Made by a program: the position numbers and the translations under genes. The notes under the pieces were generated by a model. It was given only the letters and a program-made list of their open reading frames with translations, was not told the DNA's origin and did no database searches. Positions 13,477-22,680 of a stretch of DNA of 64,000 bases are shown here, piece by piece (the stretch's first letter is position 1; every line of letters begins with the position of its first letter). This stretch comes from Bacillus zhangzhouensis (GTDB lineage Bacteria > Bacillota > Bacilli > Bacillales > Bacillaceae), in the NCBI RefSeq assembly GCF_000715205.1, contig NZ_JOTP01000008.1:1-64000 (forward strand). Reading direction: 5' to 3'.

Positions 13477-13505
13477 TATCATATGCCGCGTACGAGAGGT
13501 AGGTG
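13477..13505 (-). promoter_or_regulatory. Sigma-K promoter of gerE
   Basis: On the minus strand CACC, 16-bp spacer, CATATGATA, which fits the sigma-K consensus (-35 AC, -10 CATAnnnTA). It lies about 70 bp upstream of the TTG start and means gerE is still wired for late mother-cell expression. Confidence 0.75.
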
Positions 13506-13568
13506 ACGTTAAAATCAAGAATTCCCACAGATCAGCGTCCAATTTCCTCCCCTTCAAACCGCACAACT

Positions 13569-13601
13569 AAGGACGAGTCTACTACCTGAGACATCGTCCT
13601 T
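13569..13601. terminator. Hairpin between yraO and gerE
   Basis: AAGGACGAGTCT pairs with AGACATCGTCCTT with one bulged base. T-runs are poor on both strands. It probably ends the yraO transcript before gerE. The stretch 13,409-13,615 otherwise holds only the gerE promoter. Confidence 0.5.
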
Positions 13602-13615
13602 TGTTAAACAAGCAT

Positions 13616-14932
13616 TTAAAATATAGAAATGGCTCCTGTTAAAAGCGCAATGAGTGTTGTAAACAGGGCGGTTAACACCGTCCATAACAGTGCGTATTTT
13701 TGCAAATCACCAATATCTTTGTTCAGCATACTGACAAGAAGTAAGGTTGAGGCCACAAGAGGACTTAGTAAATGGACAGGCTGTCCGATAATAGAGGCGC
13801 GCGCAATCTCCACCGGATCAATCCCATAAGCTGCGCCGGCTTCAGCCAAGATTGGCAGCACCCCGAAATAATAAGCATCATTTGAAAGAACAAATGTAAA
13901 TGGCATACTCGTCAAAGCGACAATTAGCGGGAAAAATGAGCTGTAGGAATCCGGAATTAAGTAAATCACTAAATTGGCAATCGCCTCCACCATTTTTGTT
14001 CCCGAAAAGATTCCTGTGAAAATCCCTGCTGCAAATACAAGCGTAATAACCGTTAATGCATTCCCAGCATGCGATAAAATTCTCTCGCGCTGGTCTTCAA
14101 CCTTTGGATAGTTGATCATGAGAGCGATGACGAATCCAATTAAAAAGAGGACAGGAATCGGTACGATATCTAAGACAAGCGTGGCCATGACAGCAATCGT
14201 CAGGAAAAAGTTGACCCAAATCAGATTTGGTCTCTTCATATCCTCAACGCCATCCTCAATTGACGCAGCTAATTCAGGAGAGATGGATACCTCTTCTTTG
14301 TGCTGAATCTCAGCAATACCAATTCGCTTCCGTTCTTTTTTCCCAAGTACATATGCAGTAAAAAGTATAAAAAGAGCGCCCCCTAACATCGTCGGGAGTA
14401 ATGGAATAAAAAATTCAGCGGCATCTAATCCAAGCGCAGCGATTGCACGAGTAGCTGGACCACCCCAAGGCGTCATACCGCTCATAATTCCTAATGATAA
14501 TAATGAGATCGTTCCTAAAATCAGGGGGTTCATCCCAATTCTTAAGAAAAGTGGCAACATAGCTGATACTGTAATCATGTACGTTGTGGTCCCATCACCA
14601 TCTAATGCAACAAGCATAGACAAAATCGCTACCCCAAAAGCAATTTTGACAGGATCACCTTTCACAATACGTAGAATGAGTTTAATCAGAGGATCAAATA
14701 ATCCCGCATCCAGCATGACACCGAAGAACAAAATCGCAAATAACAATAAAGCAGCTGATGGTGCAACCGTTTTGAGTCCATCAAGCATCATGTCCCCTAA
14801 TCCGCTGTTAAAGCCCCCGATCAATGCAAATATGATAGGTACAACGGTTAGAGCTACCACCGGATGCATACGTTTTGTCATAATGAGAAATGTAAATGTT
14901 AAGACCATCAAGATCCCTAAAATAGCTAGCAC
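13616..14932 (-). CDS. yraO: CitMHS-family carboxylate transporter (YraO-like)
   Basis: About 438 aa with at least ten membrane helices. GTG 14932 is chosen because GGAGG lies eight bases upstream; the ATG at 14947 overlaps that site. Conserved family features include the loops ALDGDGTTTYMI and MTPWGGPATRA, which line the substrate path in citrate-metal symporters (CitM/CitH). With the LysR gene and the PrpF-like isomerase it forms the yraMNO set of B. subtilis. The substrate is probably a di- or tricarboxylate handled by the isomerase, not necessarily citrate. Confidence 0.85.
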   Translation of the reverse strand: MLAILGILMVLTFTFLIMTKRMHPVVALTVVPIIFALIGGFNSGLGDMMLDGLKTVAPSAALLLFAILFFGVMLDAGLFDPLIKLILRIVKGDPVKIAFGVAILSMLVALDGDGTTTYMITVSAMLPLFLRIGMNPLILGTISLLSLGIMSGMTPWGGPATRAIAALGLDAAEFFIPLLPTMLGGALFILFTAYVLGKKERKRIGIAEIQHKEEVSISPELAASIEDGVEDMKRPNLIWVNFFLTIAVMATLVLDIVPIPVLFLIGFVIALMINYPKVEDQRERILSHAGNALTVITLVFAAGIFTGIFSGTKMVEAIANLVIYLIPDSYSSFFPLIVALTSMPFTFVLSNDAYYFGVLPILAEAGAAYGIDPVEIARASIIGQPVHLLSPLVASTLLLVSMLNKDIGDLQKYALLWTVLTALFTTLIALLTGAISIF

Positions 14933-15085
14933 TTTATATCCCTCCATCCTCTTCTTTACACGATCAACAAGCGCCCCTTTGCACTTGTGATCTGAATGTT
15001 AGCGCTTTCTATTTCAAGGATATAATAGCTTTTTTTATAATGAAAATATTGATTTTTTCGTTTATTCAATAATTTTTTTTTATAA

Positions 15086-15946
15086 TCAGCCTTGCTGGCT
15101 TCTTAAAAACTCAATGAATGCTTTCACAACAGATAAATGAAGGGAGTCTGGCTGGTACATAAGCCATGTATCTCTTAAAACAGGCTGTCCATCTTTATAC
15201 GAAAGCCCTTTTACAAATAACTCATCACTTGGTCTGAGACAAATTTCCGGGACAATGGCATAGCCCAGTCCATGCTTCACCATCTCTTTCGATGTATCCT
15301 GACGGTCTGTCTCCATTGTCACAAGCGGCGGCATTGAGAACGTTTCCTGCCACCATCTGTTAATCAATCGTTTTAATGAACTGTCCGTATGATAATCAAT
15401 GAGCGGCAGCTTCGGGAGATCCTTTAGCTGTATTTCTGATTTTGAAATGATACAAAGCCGCTCTTTATCGAGCAAAAACCGCTCTCCATTCCAGTCGTAA
15501 TCACCTCTTAAAATCCCTAAGTGCACACTGGATGTTCCTAACAAATCCATAACTTTTGTGCTCCAGCCCGTGTTCACCATAAATTGAACATGTGGATACT
15601 GCTTAGAAAATTCTCTTAAAATTTCTGGCAGTTTATACTGGGCAAAATTACTTGAGACCCCTAACCGGATCGTTCCTTTGACCTTTTCTTGCATATTGAG
15701 CATGCCATCTTTCGTTTGCTGGAGCTGTTTGAGCATGTCATTTGCGTATTCAGCCAAGTACTCGCCCTCTGACGTAAATTCAATCCCTCGTTTTCTTTTG
15801 AAGAAAAGCTTCATATCAAACTCCTCTTCAAGCTGTTTCAATCGATAGCTTAAGGCAGGCTGCGAGACAAATAATTTTTCTGCCGCCTTTGTGATGTTCT
15901 TTTCTTCATAAAGTACCTTTAGAAACCGCCAATCCTTTTCATCCAT
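15086..15946 (-). CDS. yraN: LysR-family regulator (YraN-like)
   Basis: A 286-aa LysR-type protein. The N-terminal winged HTH is clear (ITKAAEKLFVSQPALSYRLK, then LEEEFDMKLFFKRKRG), followed by the substrate-binding domain. It is transcribed divergently from the PrpF-like gene and lies upstream of the transporter on the same strand. It probably controls both from the 136-bp and 153-bp spacers. The co-inducer is presumably the carboxylate taken up by the transporter. Confidence 0.85.
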   Translation of the reverse strand: MDEKDWRFLKVLYEEKNITKAAEKLFVSQPALSYRLKQLEEEFDMKLFFKRKRGIEFTSEGEYLAEYANDMLKQLQQTKDGMLNMQEKVKGTIRLGVSSNFAQYKLPEILREFSKQYPHVQFMVNTGWSTKVMDLLGTSSVHLGILRGDYDWNGERFLLDKERLCIISKSEIQLKDLPKLPLIDYHTDSSLKRLINRWWQETFSMPPLVTMETDRQDTSKEMVKHGLGYAIVPEICLRPSDELFVKGLSYKDGQPVLRDTWLMYQPDSLHLSVVKAFIEFLRSQQG

Positions 15947-16082
15947 TGTTTGCCCTCCTTTTTTACTAATTATAAAATTTTTTTATCGATTCCTTTTAAA
16001 ATAATGTATTTAACTTATTTCTTATTATACTTTACCATTTTGGTTAGATAAACAGTTAATTAAAAAATTGAGGGTGAGAGCA

Positions 16083-17213
16083 ATGAGAAAAGTTCCAATC
16101 ACAATCATGCGAGGCGGTACAAGCAAAGGGGTATTCATTCAAGCAAAAGATGCACCCTATGAACACGATGAGCTCGAGGCATTTCTTTTAGACATTATGG
16201 GCAGTCCTGACCGGCTGCAGGTTGATGGAATCGGCGGAGGTAATTCTTTAACAAGCAAGGTGGCGATTATTGACAAAGCCACTCGTCCAGATGCTGATGT
16301 AAACTATACATTTGCACAAGTCAGCATTAATGAAAGATATGTCGACTTTAAAGGAAACTGCGGGAATATCTCATCAGCTGTAGGCCCATATGCCATCATT
16401 AAAGGGTTTGTTCAAGCGATTGAGCCTATCACGACTGTACGTATTCTCAATACCAACACGAATAAAATCATTGTGGCAGAGGTAGAAGTTGAAAATGGTG
16501 AGGTTAAATTTGAAGGACATGCAGAAATTCCAGGAGTAAAAGGGACAGGTTCTCCCATTTATTTATCCTTTGAGAAGCCTGAGGGCGCTGTCACAGGTAA
16601 AACCTTTCCGACTGGGAACCGCATTGATATGATTCAGACAAAGTTCGGAGAGATTCCCATCTCGATCGTTGACATCGCAAACCCGATTGCCTTTATCCGC
16701 GCGAAGGATATTCATTTAAAAGGAACAGAATTGCCTGAGGAGTTTACTGAAGCATTACTGAATGATATGGAGGAGATTCGTTCCATTGCTGCTGAAATGT
16801 GTCACTTCGCTCCAAAGGAAATGGCGACATTACAGTCTCCAGCTGTTCCAAAGCTTGCGATTATTAGTGAGCCAGCTGATTATGTAGACACAAATGGAAT
16901 CTTGAGAAGAGCAGCAGATATGGACATCATCGTTCGTATGCTATCGATGCAAAGACCGCACCAAGCACTTGCCATTACCGGGTCTGTCTGCGTGTCAGCC
17001 AGCTGCTTTATGGAACAAACGCTTCCTGCACAGATTTATCACGGTCAAAATGAAACGCTTCGAATTGGGCATCCTGCTGGTATTATGCAAACTGAAATTG
17101 ACATGTCTCAAAACAGAGTCAAGGTCATTCGAACCGCAAGAGAAATTCTGGACGGGGTCGTCTTTACGAAACAAGACTATATGGTTCAGCCACACATTAA
17201 AAGAGAAGCCTAA
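16083..17213 (+). CDS. yraM: PrpF-like cis-trans isomerase (YraM)
   Basis: A 376-aa member of the PrpF / methylaconitate isomerase family. The start ATG 16083 has GAGGGTGAG upstream. The family start motif MRGGTSKGVF and the Cys motif GNCGNISSAVGPYAI are present, and a second Cys region lies at about 300 (GSVCVSASCFM). PrpF proteins interconvert cis and trans unsaturated tricarboxylates such as 2-methylaconitate. No prpBCD genes are next to it, so the real substrate is open. Confidence 0.85.
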   Translation: MRKVPITIMRGGTSKGVFIQAKDAPYEHDELEAFLLDIMGSPDRLQVDGIGGGNSLTSKVAIIDKATRPDADVNYTFAQVSINERYVDFKGNCGNISSAVGPYAIIKGFVQAIEPITTVRILNTNTNKIIVAEVEVENGEVKFEGHAEIPGVKGTGSPIYLSFEKPEGAVTGKTFPTGNRIDMIQTKFGEIPISIVDIANPIAFIRAKDIHLKGTELPEEFTEALLNDMEEIRSIAAEMCHFAPKEMATLQSPAVPKLAIISEPADYVDTNGILRRAADMDIIVRMLSMQRPHQALAITGSVCVSASCFMEQTLPAQIYHGQNETLRIGHPAGIMQTEIDMSQNRVKVIRTAREILDGVVFTKQDYMVQPHIKREA

Positions 17214-17242
17214 AGCAGACGAGAACATCGTCTGCTTTTTTT
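17212..17242 (+). terminator. Terminator of yraM
   Basis: The stem AAAGCAGACGA/TCGTCTGCTTT with a 5-nt loop is followed by seven T. It overlaps the end of the convergent biotin ligase gene. Confidence 0.9.
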
Positions 17243-17960
17243 AATGCTGGGGCGGTGCATCAATATCTCCGGCAGAATGGGCTTTTATATGCCCTTGCTC
17301 ATCTTTTAGTTGCAGATGACCATGGCGGTTGACCCCGCAGCAAATACCTTCCTGCCATGTTTGTTTTTCACGATCTAACGAGATACGAAGCGGTTGATTC
17401 AGACGAAATAACCGTTTGTTGTAAAGGGCAGTGAGTGCTTCAAATCCTTCATTCTGCCAGCGTGTATAGTATTTTTCAAAAGCCACTGCCAGTTCTTTCA
17501 CAAGCTGATCTGCTTTCACCTCTGCAAGCTCTGATAAGCAAATGGTTTTGTACGGGACATGTTCCGGCTTTGTCTCTACATTGATGCCAACACCGATATA
17601 GATGGCGCTGCGGTCCGCTTCAATCAATGTGCCGGATACTTTTGCTTCATTAATGAGAATATCATTTGGCCATTTGATCGCCAGCTGATCCTCAGCTCTC
17701 ATGAGTGGTTTGAGTACATCATAGATCGCTAGTGCCGTCACCGGGGCAATCGTTGATTGGGTGGAGAGATTTTCTGGTGGCATGACCGTCATGGTCACCG
17801 CAACATTCCCTGTAGGCGTTTCCCACGGTCTGCCGAGCCTCCCTCTTCCTGCTGTCTGCTGCCGGGCATAGACGGCAAATGAAGGGACTTCTCCTTGTTG
17901 AATAAGCCTTTTCGCTTCATTATTTGTACTATCAATGGTGTCATATTGAAAAATCTTCAT
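17241..17960 (-). CDS. Biotin protein ligase without HTH domain
   Basis: A 239-aa biotin-[acetyl-CoA carboxylase] ligase. ATG 17960 has AAGGAG upstream. The biotinyl-AMP loop GRGRLGRPW, the KWPNDI motif and KVSGTLIEA are present. B. subtilis BirA is about 325 aa with an N-terminal HTH that represses biotin genes. This protein lacks the HTH, so it should be a ligase only, probably in addition to a normal BirA elsewhere. It lies downstream of ysmA on the same strand, where B. subtilis has gerE. Confidence 0.85.
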   Translation of the reverse strand: MKIFQYDTIDSTNNEAKRLIQQGEVPSFAVYARQQTAGRGRLGRPWETPTGNVAVTMTVMPPENLSTQSTIAPVTALAIYDVLKPLMRAEDQLAIKWPNDILINEAKVSGTLIEADRSAIYIGVGINVETKPEHVPYKTICLSELAEVKADQLVKELAVAFEKYYTRWQNEGFEALTALYNKRLFRLNQPLRISLDREKQTWQEGICCGVNRHGHLQLKDEQGHIKAHSAGDIDAPPQH

Positions 17961-18034
17961 GTGTTCTCCTTTTGTTTCTTCTTGATATGATTTTTTTATT
18001 ATAACAAAACGAAGCATACACGTTTGATCAACCG

Positions 18035-18493
18035 TTAATTTCGCTGAGCCTGAAATGTCTCTTTTTCTTCTTCTGTAAATGGGACAGATGCGCCTGTGTC
18101 TTTACTAATTTGCACCATGGTCACAGAGCCTGTAAAGCATGGTTCCTGCTGTTCATTTTCTCCTAGGTAATGAAGGATGAGGGAGCTTGATCCAACTTTT
18201 TCAGGCTTTACATACACACGAAGCCTCTCACCGATCTCCACTTGTTTGATGTAATCACATTGCAGGTTTGCAACGACCGTGATGGTCTCTCGCGCGCGTT
18301 TCATTCGTTTATCAACAAGCCCTGTTTTTTGAAAAAAGGCAATCCGCGCCTCTTCGAAATACACAAAAGGGGTGACATTGTTCATGTGGCCAAACATATC
18401 TGTTTCTGAAAAACGGACAGTCGTTTCTACATAAAATCGAAAGGATGCTCTCCATTGTTCAAAGGGTTCTTCAATATATGACGGCAGTCTCAT
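18035..18493 (-). CDS. ysmA: Acyl-CoA thioesterase, hotdog fold (YsmA)
   Basis: A 152-aa 4HBT-family protein. The active region is SETDMFGHMNNVTPFVYFEE, with the Asp and Asn-Asn residues typical of 4-hydroxybenzoyl-CoA thioesterase-like enzymes. In B. subtilis ysmA lies between sdhB and gerE. Here it keeps the sdhB side, but yraMNO and a biotin ligase separate it from gerE. The substrate is unknown. Confidence 0.8.
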   Translation of the reverse strand: MRLPSYIEEPFEQWRASFRFYVETTVRFSETDMFGHMNNVTPFVYFEEARIAFFQKTGLVDKRMKRARETITVVANLQCDYIKQVEIGERLRVYVKPEKVGSSSLILHYLGENEQQEPCFTGSVTMVQISKDTGASVPFTEEEKETFQAQRN

Positions 18494-18514
18494 TTGATCT
18501 ACTCCTTATTCGCA

Positions 18515-18550
18515 AACAAACGCCTCTCCCGTATGGAAGAGGCGTTTGTT
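18515..18550 (-). terminator. Terminator of the sdh operon
   Basis: A 13-bp perfect stem (AACAAACGCCTCT and complement) between sdhB and ysmA. On the minus strand it is followed by TTTG only, so it is a strong hairpin with a modest T tract. Confidence 0.7.
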
Positions 18551-18612
18551 ATGTGTTGCATCCAGCCTCTTTAAACACTCATCATGATTGGCAAAGAGGA
18601 CTGAATGTGATG

Positions 18613-19377
18613 TTATTCTGCGTGATCGCTTCCGAAGAAGTTACGGAAAGCTTGTAAGGTTGTATCTCGGTTTAGTGCTGCAATTGACGTTGTCAGCGGG
18701 ATTCCTTTCGGACAAGCCTGCACACAGTTTTGGGAGTTCCCGCAGTTCGCTAGACCGCCATCACCCATAATTTCTTCTAGACGGTCAGACTTATTCATCG
18801 CACCTGTCGGATGTGCGTTAAATAAACGAACTTGTGAAAGCGGTGCAGGGCCCATAAAGGAAGACTTATCGTTCACGTTTGGACAAGCTTCAAGGCAGAC
18901 ACCACATGTCATACATTTAGACAGCTCATACGCCCATTGACGCTTCTTCTCAGGCATTCTTGGTCCAGGCCCAAGGTCATATGTGCCATCGATCGGCACC
19001 CATGCTTTGACTTTTTTCAAGGAATTAAACATGCGGCTTCTATCAACCTGCAAGTCTCTCACAACCGGGAATGTCTTCATCGGCTGGAGACGGATCGGCT
19101 GCTCTAACTTGTCAATCAAGGCTGTACACGACTGGCGCGGTGTTCCATTAATGACCATGGAACAAGCTCCACACACCTCTTCAAGACAGTTCATATCCCA
19201 GTTGATGGCCGTTGTTTTTTCACCTTGTTTATTGACTGGGTTACGTCTAATTTCCATGAGTGCGGAAATGACGTTCATATTCGGACGGTAAGGGATTTCG
19301 AATTCCTCATCATAAGACTTTCCATCTGCTGTATCTTGACGTGTGATAATGAATTGAATCGTGTTTTTTTCACTCAT
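18613..19377 (-). CDS. sdhB: Succinate dehydrogenase iron-sulfur subunit
   Basis: 254 codons, about 253 aa, the usual Bacillus length. ATG 19377 has GAGGTGGAG upstream. Cysteine sets for the [2Fe-2S] cluster (CLEEVCGACSMV...C) and for the [4Fe-4S]/[3Fe-4S] clusters (CMTCGVCLEACPN and CGNSQNCVQACPKG) are present. It passes electrons from the SdhA flavin to the SdhC haem and menaquinone. It follows sdhA with a 1-bp gap. Confidence 0.97.
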   Translation of the reverse strand: MSEKNTIQFIITRQDTADGKSYDEEFEIPYRPNMNVISALMEIRRNPVNKQGEKTTAINWDMNCLEEVCGACSMVINGTPRQSCTALIDKLEQPIRLQPMKTFPVVRDLQVDRSRMFNSLKKVKAWVPIDGTYDLGPGPRMPEKKRQWAYELSKCMTCGVCLEACPNVNDKSSFMGPAPLSQVRLFNAHPTGAMNKSDRLEEIMGDGGLANCGNSQNCVQACPKGIPLTTSIAALNRDTTLQAFRNFFGSDHAE

Positions 19378-19378
19378 C

Positions 19379-21139
19379 TTATTTCTCCACCTTTTTCTTC
19401 GAGTAATCTCGTTTACGAGGTGCAATTAACGATACATCGACGTCCTCATAGTGGAATGCAGGCTTCTGATTTTTCCCTTTGAACGTAGCCATCGTTGTTT
19501 TCAGGAATTCTTCATCGTGTCTTTCTGGGAATTCCGGTTTATAGTGTGCGCCTCGGCTTTCATTCCGGTTGTATGCCCCGATCGTAATGACTCTTGCCAG
19601 CTGAAGCATGTTGTCAAGCTGACGCGTGAAGGCAGCGCCTTGGTTGCTCCATGATGCTGTATCGTTGATGTTGATATGCTTATAGCGCTCCATCAGTTCT
19701 TCAATCTTCTGATCTGTTTTTAAGAGTTTGTCATTGTAACGAACCACTGTCACGTTATCCGTCATCCATTCTCCAAGCTCTTTATGAAGCACGTACGCAT
19801 TTTCTGTTCCATCCATGCTAAGGATGTTGTCCCATTTCTCCTGCTCTTTCTTCACGGCGCTGTCAAATGTTGCAGAAGAAAGGTCTTCTGCTGACTTTTC
19901 AAGACCGTTAATGTATTTCACAGCATTTGGTCCTGCGACCATTCCGCCGTAAATTGCAGAAAGCAATGAGTTCGCTCCAAGTCTGTTTCCGCCATGCATA
20001 GAGTAATCACATTCTCCGGCAGCGAACAAGCCTTTAATATTTGTCATTTGATCATAATCGACCCATAGTCCGCCCATTGAGTAATGAACAGCAGGGAAAA
20101 TTTTCATCGGAAGCTTACGCGGGTCATCCCCCATGAATTTTTCATAGATTTCAATGATTCCACCAAGCTTAATATCAAGCTCTTTTGGATCTTTGTGAGA
20201 AAGATCAAGGTATACCATGTTCTCTCCGTTGATGCCAAGCTTTTGCTCAACACATACGTCGAAGATTTCACGCGTTGCAATGTCACGCGGTACAAGGTTC
20301 CCGTATGCTGGGTATTTTTCTTCAAGGAAGTACCAAGGCTTCCCGTCTTTATATGTCCAAACACGTCCGCCTTCACCACGAGCCGATTCACTCATGAGAC
20401 GAAGCTTGTCATCTCCTGGGATCGCTGTTGGGTGAATTTGAATGAATTCTCCATTTGCATAATGAGCACCTTGCTGATAAACGATTGATGCAGCTGATCC
20501 AGTATTGATCATGGAGTTCGTTGATTTACCGAACACGATTCCAGGACCGCCTGTTGCCATGATCACTGCATCTGAACGGAAGGATTCAATTTCCATTGTC
20601 GTCAAGTTCTGCGCCACAATGCCTCGGCATACTTCCTCGTCATCTAAAACAGCGCCAAGGAATTCCCAGCCTTCATATTTCGTGACAAGCCCTGCTACTT
20701 CATAGCGGCGAACCTGCTCATCCAGTGCGTATAATAGCTGCTGACCCGTTGTGGCACCAGCAAATGCTGTACGGTGGTGCTGTGTTCCCCCGAAGCGGCG
20801 GAAGTCCAGTAATCCCTCTGGTGTTCTGTTAAACATAACACCCATACGATCAAGTAAGTGGATAATGGACGGCGCTGCTTCACACATTGCCTTTACTGGC
20901 GGCTGGTTGGCTAAGAAATCTCCGCCATATACCGTGTCATCAAAATGCTCATAAGGTGAATCCCCTTCACCTTTTGTATTCACCGCTCCGTTGATTCCGC
21001 CCTGTGCACATACTGAATGCGAACGTTTTACAGGTACGATTGAAAATAGTTTAACAGCTGTTCCCGCTTCTGCTGCTTTTATAGTTGCCATGAGACCAGC
21101 TAAGCCGCCTCCGACAACGATGATGCTAGAATTACTCAT
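19379..21139 (-). CDS. sdhA: Succinate dehydrogenase flavoprotein subunit
   Basis: A 586-aa flavoprotein. The N-terminal Rossmann motif is GGGLAGLMATIKAAEAG, and the region with the covalent FAD histidine is RSHSVCAQGGINGA. Active-site motifs HPTAIPGDD, ESARGEGGRVW and GGNRLGANSLL are present. It oxidises succinate to fumarate in the TCA cycle at the cytoplasmic membrane. It is the second gene of sdhCAB. Confidence 0.97.
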   Translation of the reverse strand: MSNSSIIVVGGGLAGLMATIKAAEAGTAVKLFSIVPVKRSHSVCAQGGINGAVNTKGEGDSPYEHFDDTVYGGDFLANQPPVKAMCEAAPSIIHLLDRMGVMFNRTPEGLLDFRRFGGTQHHRTAFAGATTGQQLLYALDEQVRRYEVAGLVTKYEGWEFLGAVLDDEEVCRGIVAQNLTTMEIESFRSDAVIMATGGPGIVFGKSTNSMINTGSAASIVYQQGAHYANGEFIQIHPTAIPGDDKLRLMSESARGEGGRVWTYKDGKPWYFLEEKYPAYGNLVPRDIATREIFDVCVEQKLGINGENMVYLDLSHKDPKELDIKLGGIIEIYEKFMGDDPRKLPMKIFPAVHYSMGGLWVDYDQMTNIKGLFAAGECDYSMHGGNRLGANSLLSAIYGGMVAGPNAVKYINGLEKSAEDLSSATFDSAVKKEQEKWDNILSMDGTENAYVLHKELGEWMTDNVTVVRYNDKLLKTDQKIEELMERYKHININDTASWSNQGAAFTRQLDNMLQLARVITIGAYNRNESRGAHYKPEFPERHDEEFLKTTMATFKGKNQKPAFHYEDVDVSLIAPRKRDYSKKKVEK

Positions 21140-21176
21140 TGTAGCCCCTCTCCCTCTTCTACTAATCTATTTCCTC

Positions 21177-21785
21177 TTAAACAAAAGCGAAAATTGCTCT
21201 TAGCCCTACATATGAAAGCGCTATAAATATACCTAATGTCACATATGTGGAGATTCTTTGTGAGCGTGGTGAAACGGTAATTCCCCAGCTGACAGCAAAT
21301 GACCACAAGCCATTAGCAAAGTGGAAAATAGTAGATAAAACGCCGACAATATAGAAACCTAGCATAAATGGAGAGCTTAAAATATTCGCCATCATGTCAT
21401 AGTTTACTTCCGCTCCAAGCTGCGCTTGAATTCGTGTTTCCCATACGTGCCAAGTGATAAAAATCAATGTGATGATACCAGTAACCCTTTGCAGTCTGAA
21501 CAACCAGTTTCTTAAGTAACTGAAGCGAGACGTGTTGTTTTGTGCCGTAAAGGCTATGTACACCCCATAAACAGCATGATAGATCAGTGGTAAGAAAATC
21601 ACGAACAGCTCAAGTGCATACCTGAATGGAAGCTGTTCCATAAAGTGTGCAGCTTTGTTAAACGCCTCTGGTCCATTCGTCGCAAAGTGGTTAATCACTA
21701 AGTGCTGTACTAAAAATAGACCGACCGGAATGACGCCAAGCAAAGAATGCAATCTCCGATAAAAAAATTCTTTGTTCCCCGACAT
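21177..21785 (-). CDS. sdhC: Succinate dehydrogenase cytochrome b558 subunit
   Basis: 202 aa with five membrane helices and several conserved histidines for two haems (for example RRLHSLLG, VQHLVINHFA, IYHAVYG, WHVWE). ATG 21785 follows a GGGGG site; the longer frame has no support. It anchors SdhAB and reduces menaquinone. It is first in the operon, whose promoter should lie between 21,790 and 22,060. Confidence 0.95.
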   Translation of the reverse strand: MSGNKEFFYRRLHSLLGVIPVGLFLVQHLVINHFATNGPEAFNKAAHFMEQLPFRYALELFVIFLPLIYHAVYGVYIAFTAQNNTSRFSYLRNWLFRLQRVTGIITLIFITWHVWETRIQAQLGAEVNYDMMANILSSPFMLGFYIVGVLSTIFHFANGLWSFAVSWGITVSPRSQRISTYVTLGIFIALSYVGLRAIFAFV

Positions 21786-22066
21786 TACTTTACCCCCTAG
21801 TAAAAAGTGCAATTGCTTGAAATTTGTCTTACCCCCGCTTCTTTCAAATGTAAGCACTTTATTCAAATTTATTGACAATTTCATTTTACTCCTATGTCAA
21901 ATAAGCGTCAAGAAACCGCGTACATAAATTAAAATTTTCCGAAATTTAAAAGTTTTAAATCAAAATTCGTTTTATTACAATAAGAATTTCTTAGACTTCA
22001 GGGAAAACTCTGTCATCATATGCCCACATAAGCTATAATAAATTGTTGAAAGAGGGGAGCCGTACA

Positions 22067-22510
22067 ATGAATAAATTTGAATCTAACTTAGAACAGCTAA
22101 AAGAAATTGAAGTCAATGGATTTGCCTACGAGCTGATACGCGAAGTTCTGCTGCCTGACATTCTTGGTCAGGATCATTCATCTATGATGTATTTTGCGGG
22201 TAAGCTGCTTGCTCGTAAATTCCCTCAAGAGTCATGGGAGAAAATCCCCGAATTTTTCCATGATGCCGGATGGGGGACTCTTACGATGGTCCATTCTAAA
22301 AAACAGGAAATTGAGTTTGAGCTCGAAGGTCCTCTTGTATCGAATCGACTCACCTATCAAAAAGAGCCATGCTTTCAAATGGAGGCAGGTTTTATTGCTG
22401 AACAGATTCAGCTTCTCAATGAGCATGTTGCTGAATCCTATGAGCAAGTGAAAAAGCGTGCTGATAAAGTCATTTTAACCGTTAAATGGGATTTAAGAGA
22501 CCCTAGCTAA
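22067..22510 (+). CDS. yslB: DUF2507 protein YslB
   Basis: A 147-aa protein of the DUF2507 (V4R-related) family, with ATG 22067 preceded by AGAGGGGAG. It contains REVLLPDILGQDHSSMMYFA and the typical GWGTL segment. The function is unknown. It is divergent from sdhC, as in B. subtilis, and has its own terminator. Confidence 0.9.
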   Translation: MNKFESNLEQLKEIEVNGFAYELIREVLLPDILGQDHSSMMYFAGKLLARKFPQESWEKIPEFFHDAGWGTLTMVHSKKQEIEFELEGPLVSNRLTYQKEPCFQMEAGFIAEQIQLLNEHVAESYEQVKKRADKVILTVKWDLRDPS

Positions 22511-22521
22511 CACTGCTTCTG

Positions 22522-22553
22522 AAAGGCGAGGACTACCGGTCACGCCTTTTTTT
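22522..22553 (+). terminator. Terminator of yslB
   Basis: The stem AAGGCG/CGCCTT with a 14-nt loop is followed by T-rich sequence. Confidence 0.75.
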
Positions 22554-22634
22554 ATATGTCTCCTTCTATCATAGCATACTTAGTGAATAGGTTTATGCAC
22601 ATGTTCCATTCTTGATATGTACCCGGTACAAATA

Positions 22635-22673
22635 TAAAAAAGAGATGCACTCTTTCATGAGATACACCTCTTT
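22635..22673 (-). terminator. Terminator of lysC
   Basis: AAAGAGGTG...CATCTCTTT hairpin on the minus strand, followed by TTTTTTATA, 8 bp after the lysC stop. Confidence 0.75.
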
Positions 22674-22680
22674 TTATTTT

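Noticed and set aside
14577..14990. 137-aa ORF antisense to yraO
   Set aside because: Low-complexity composition typical of the strand opposite a membrane protein gene.
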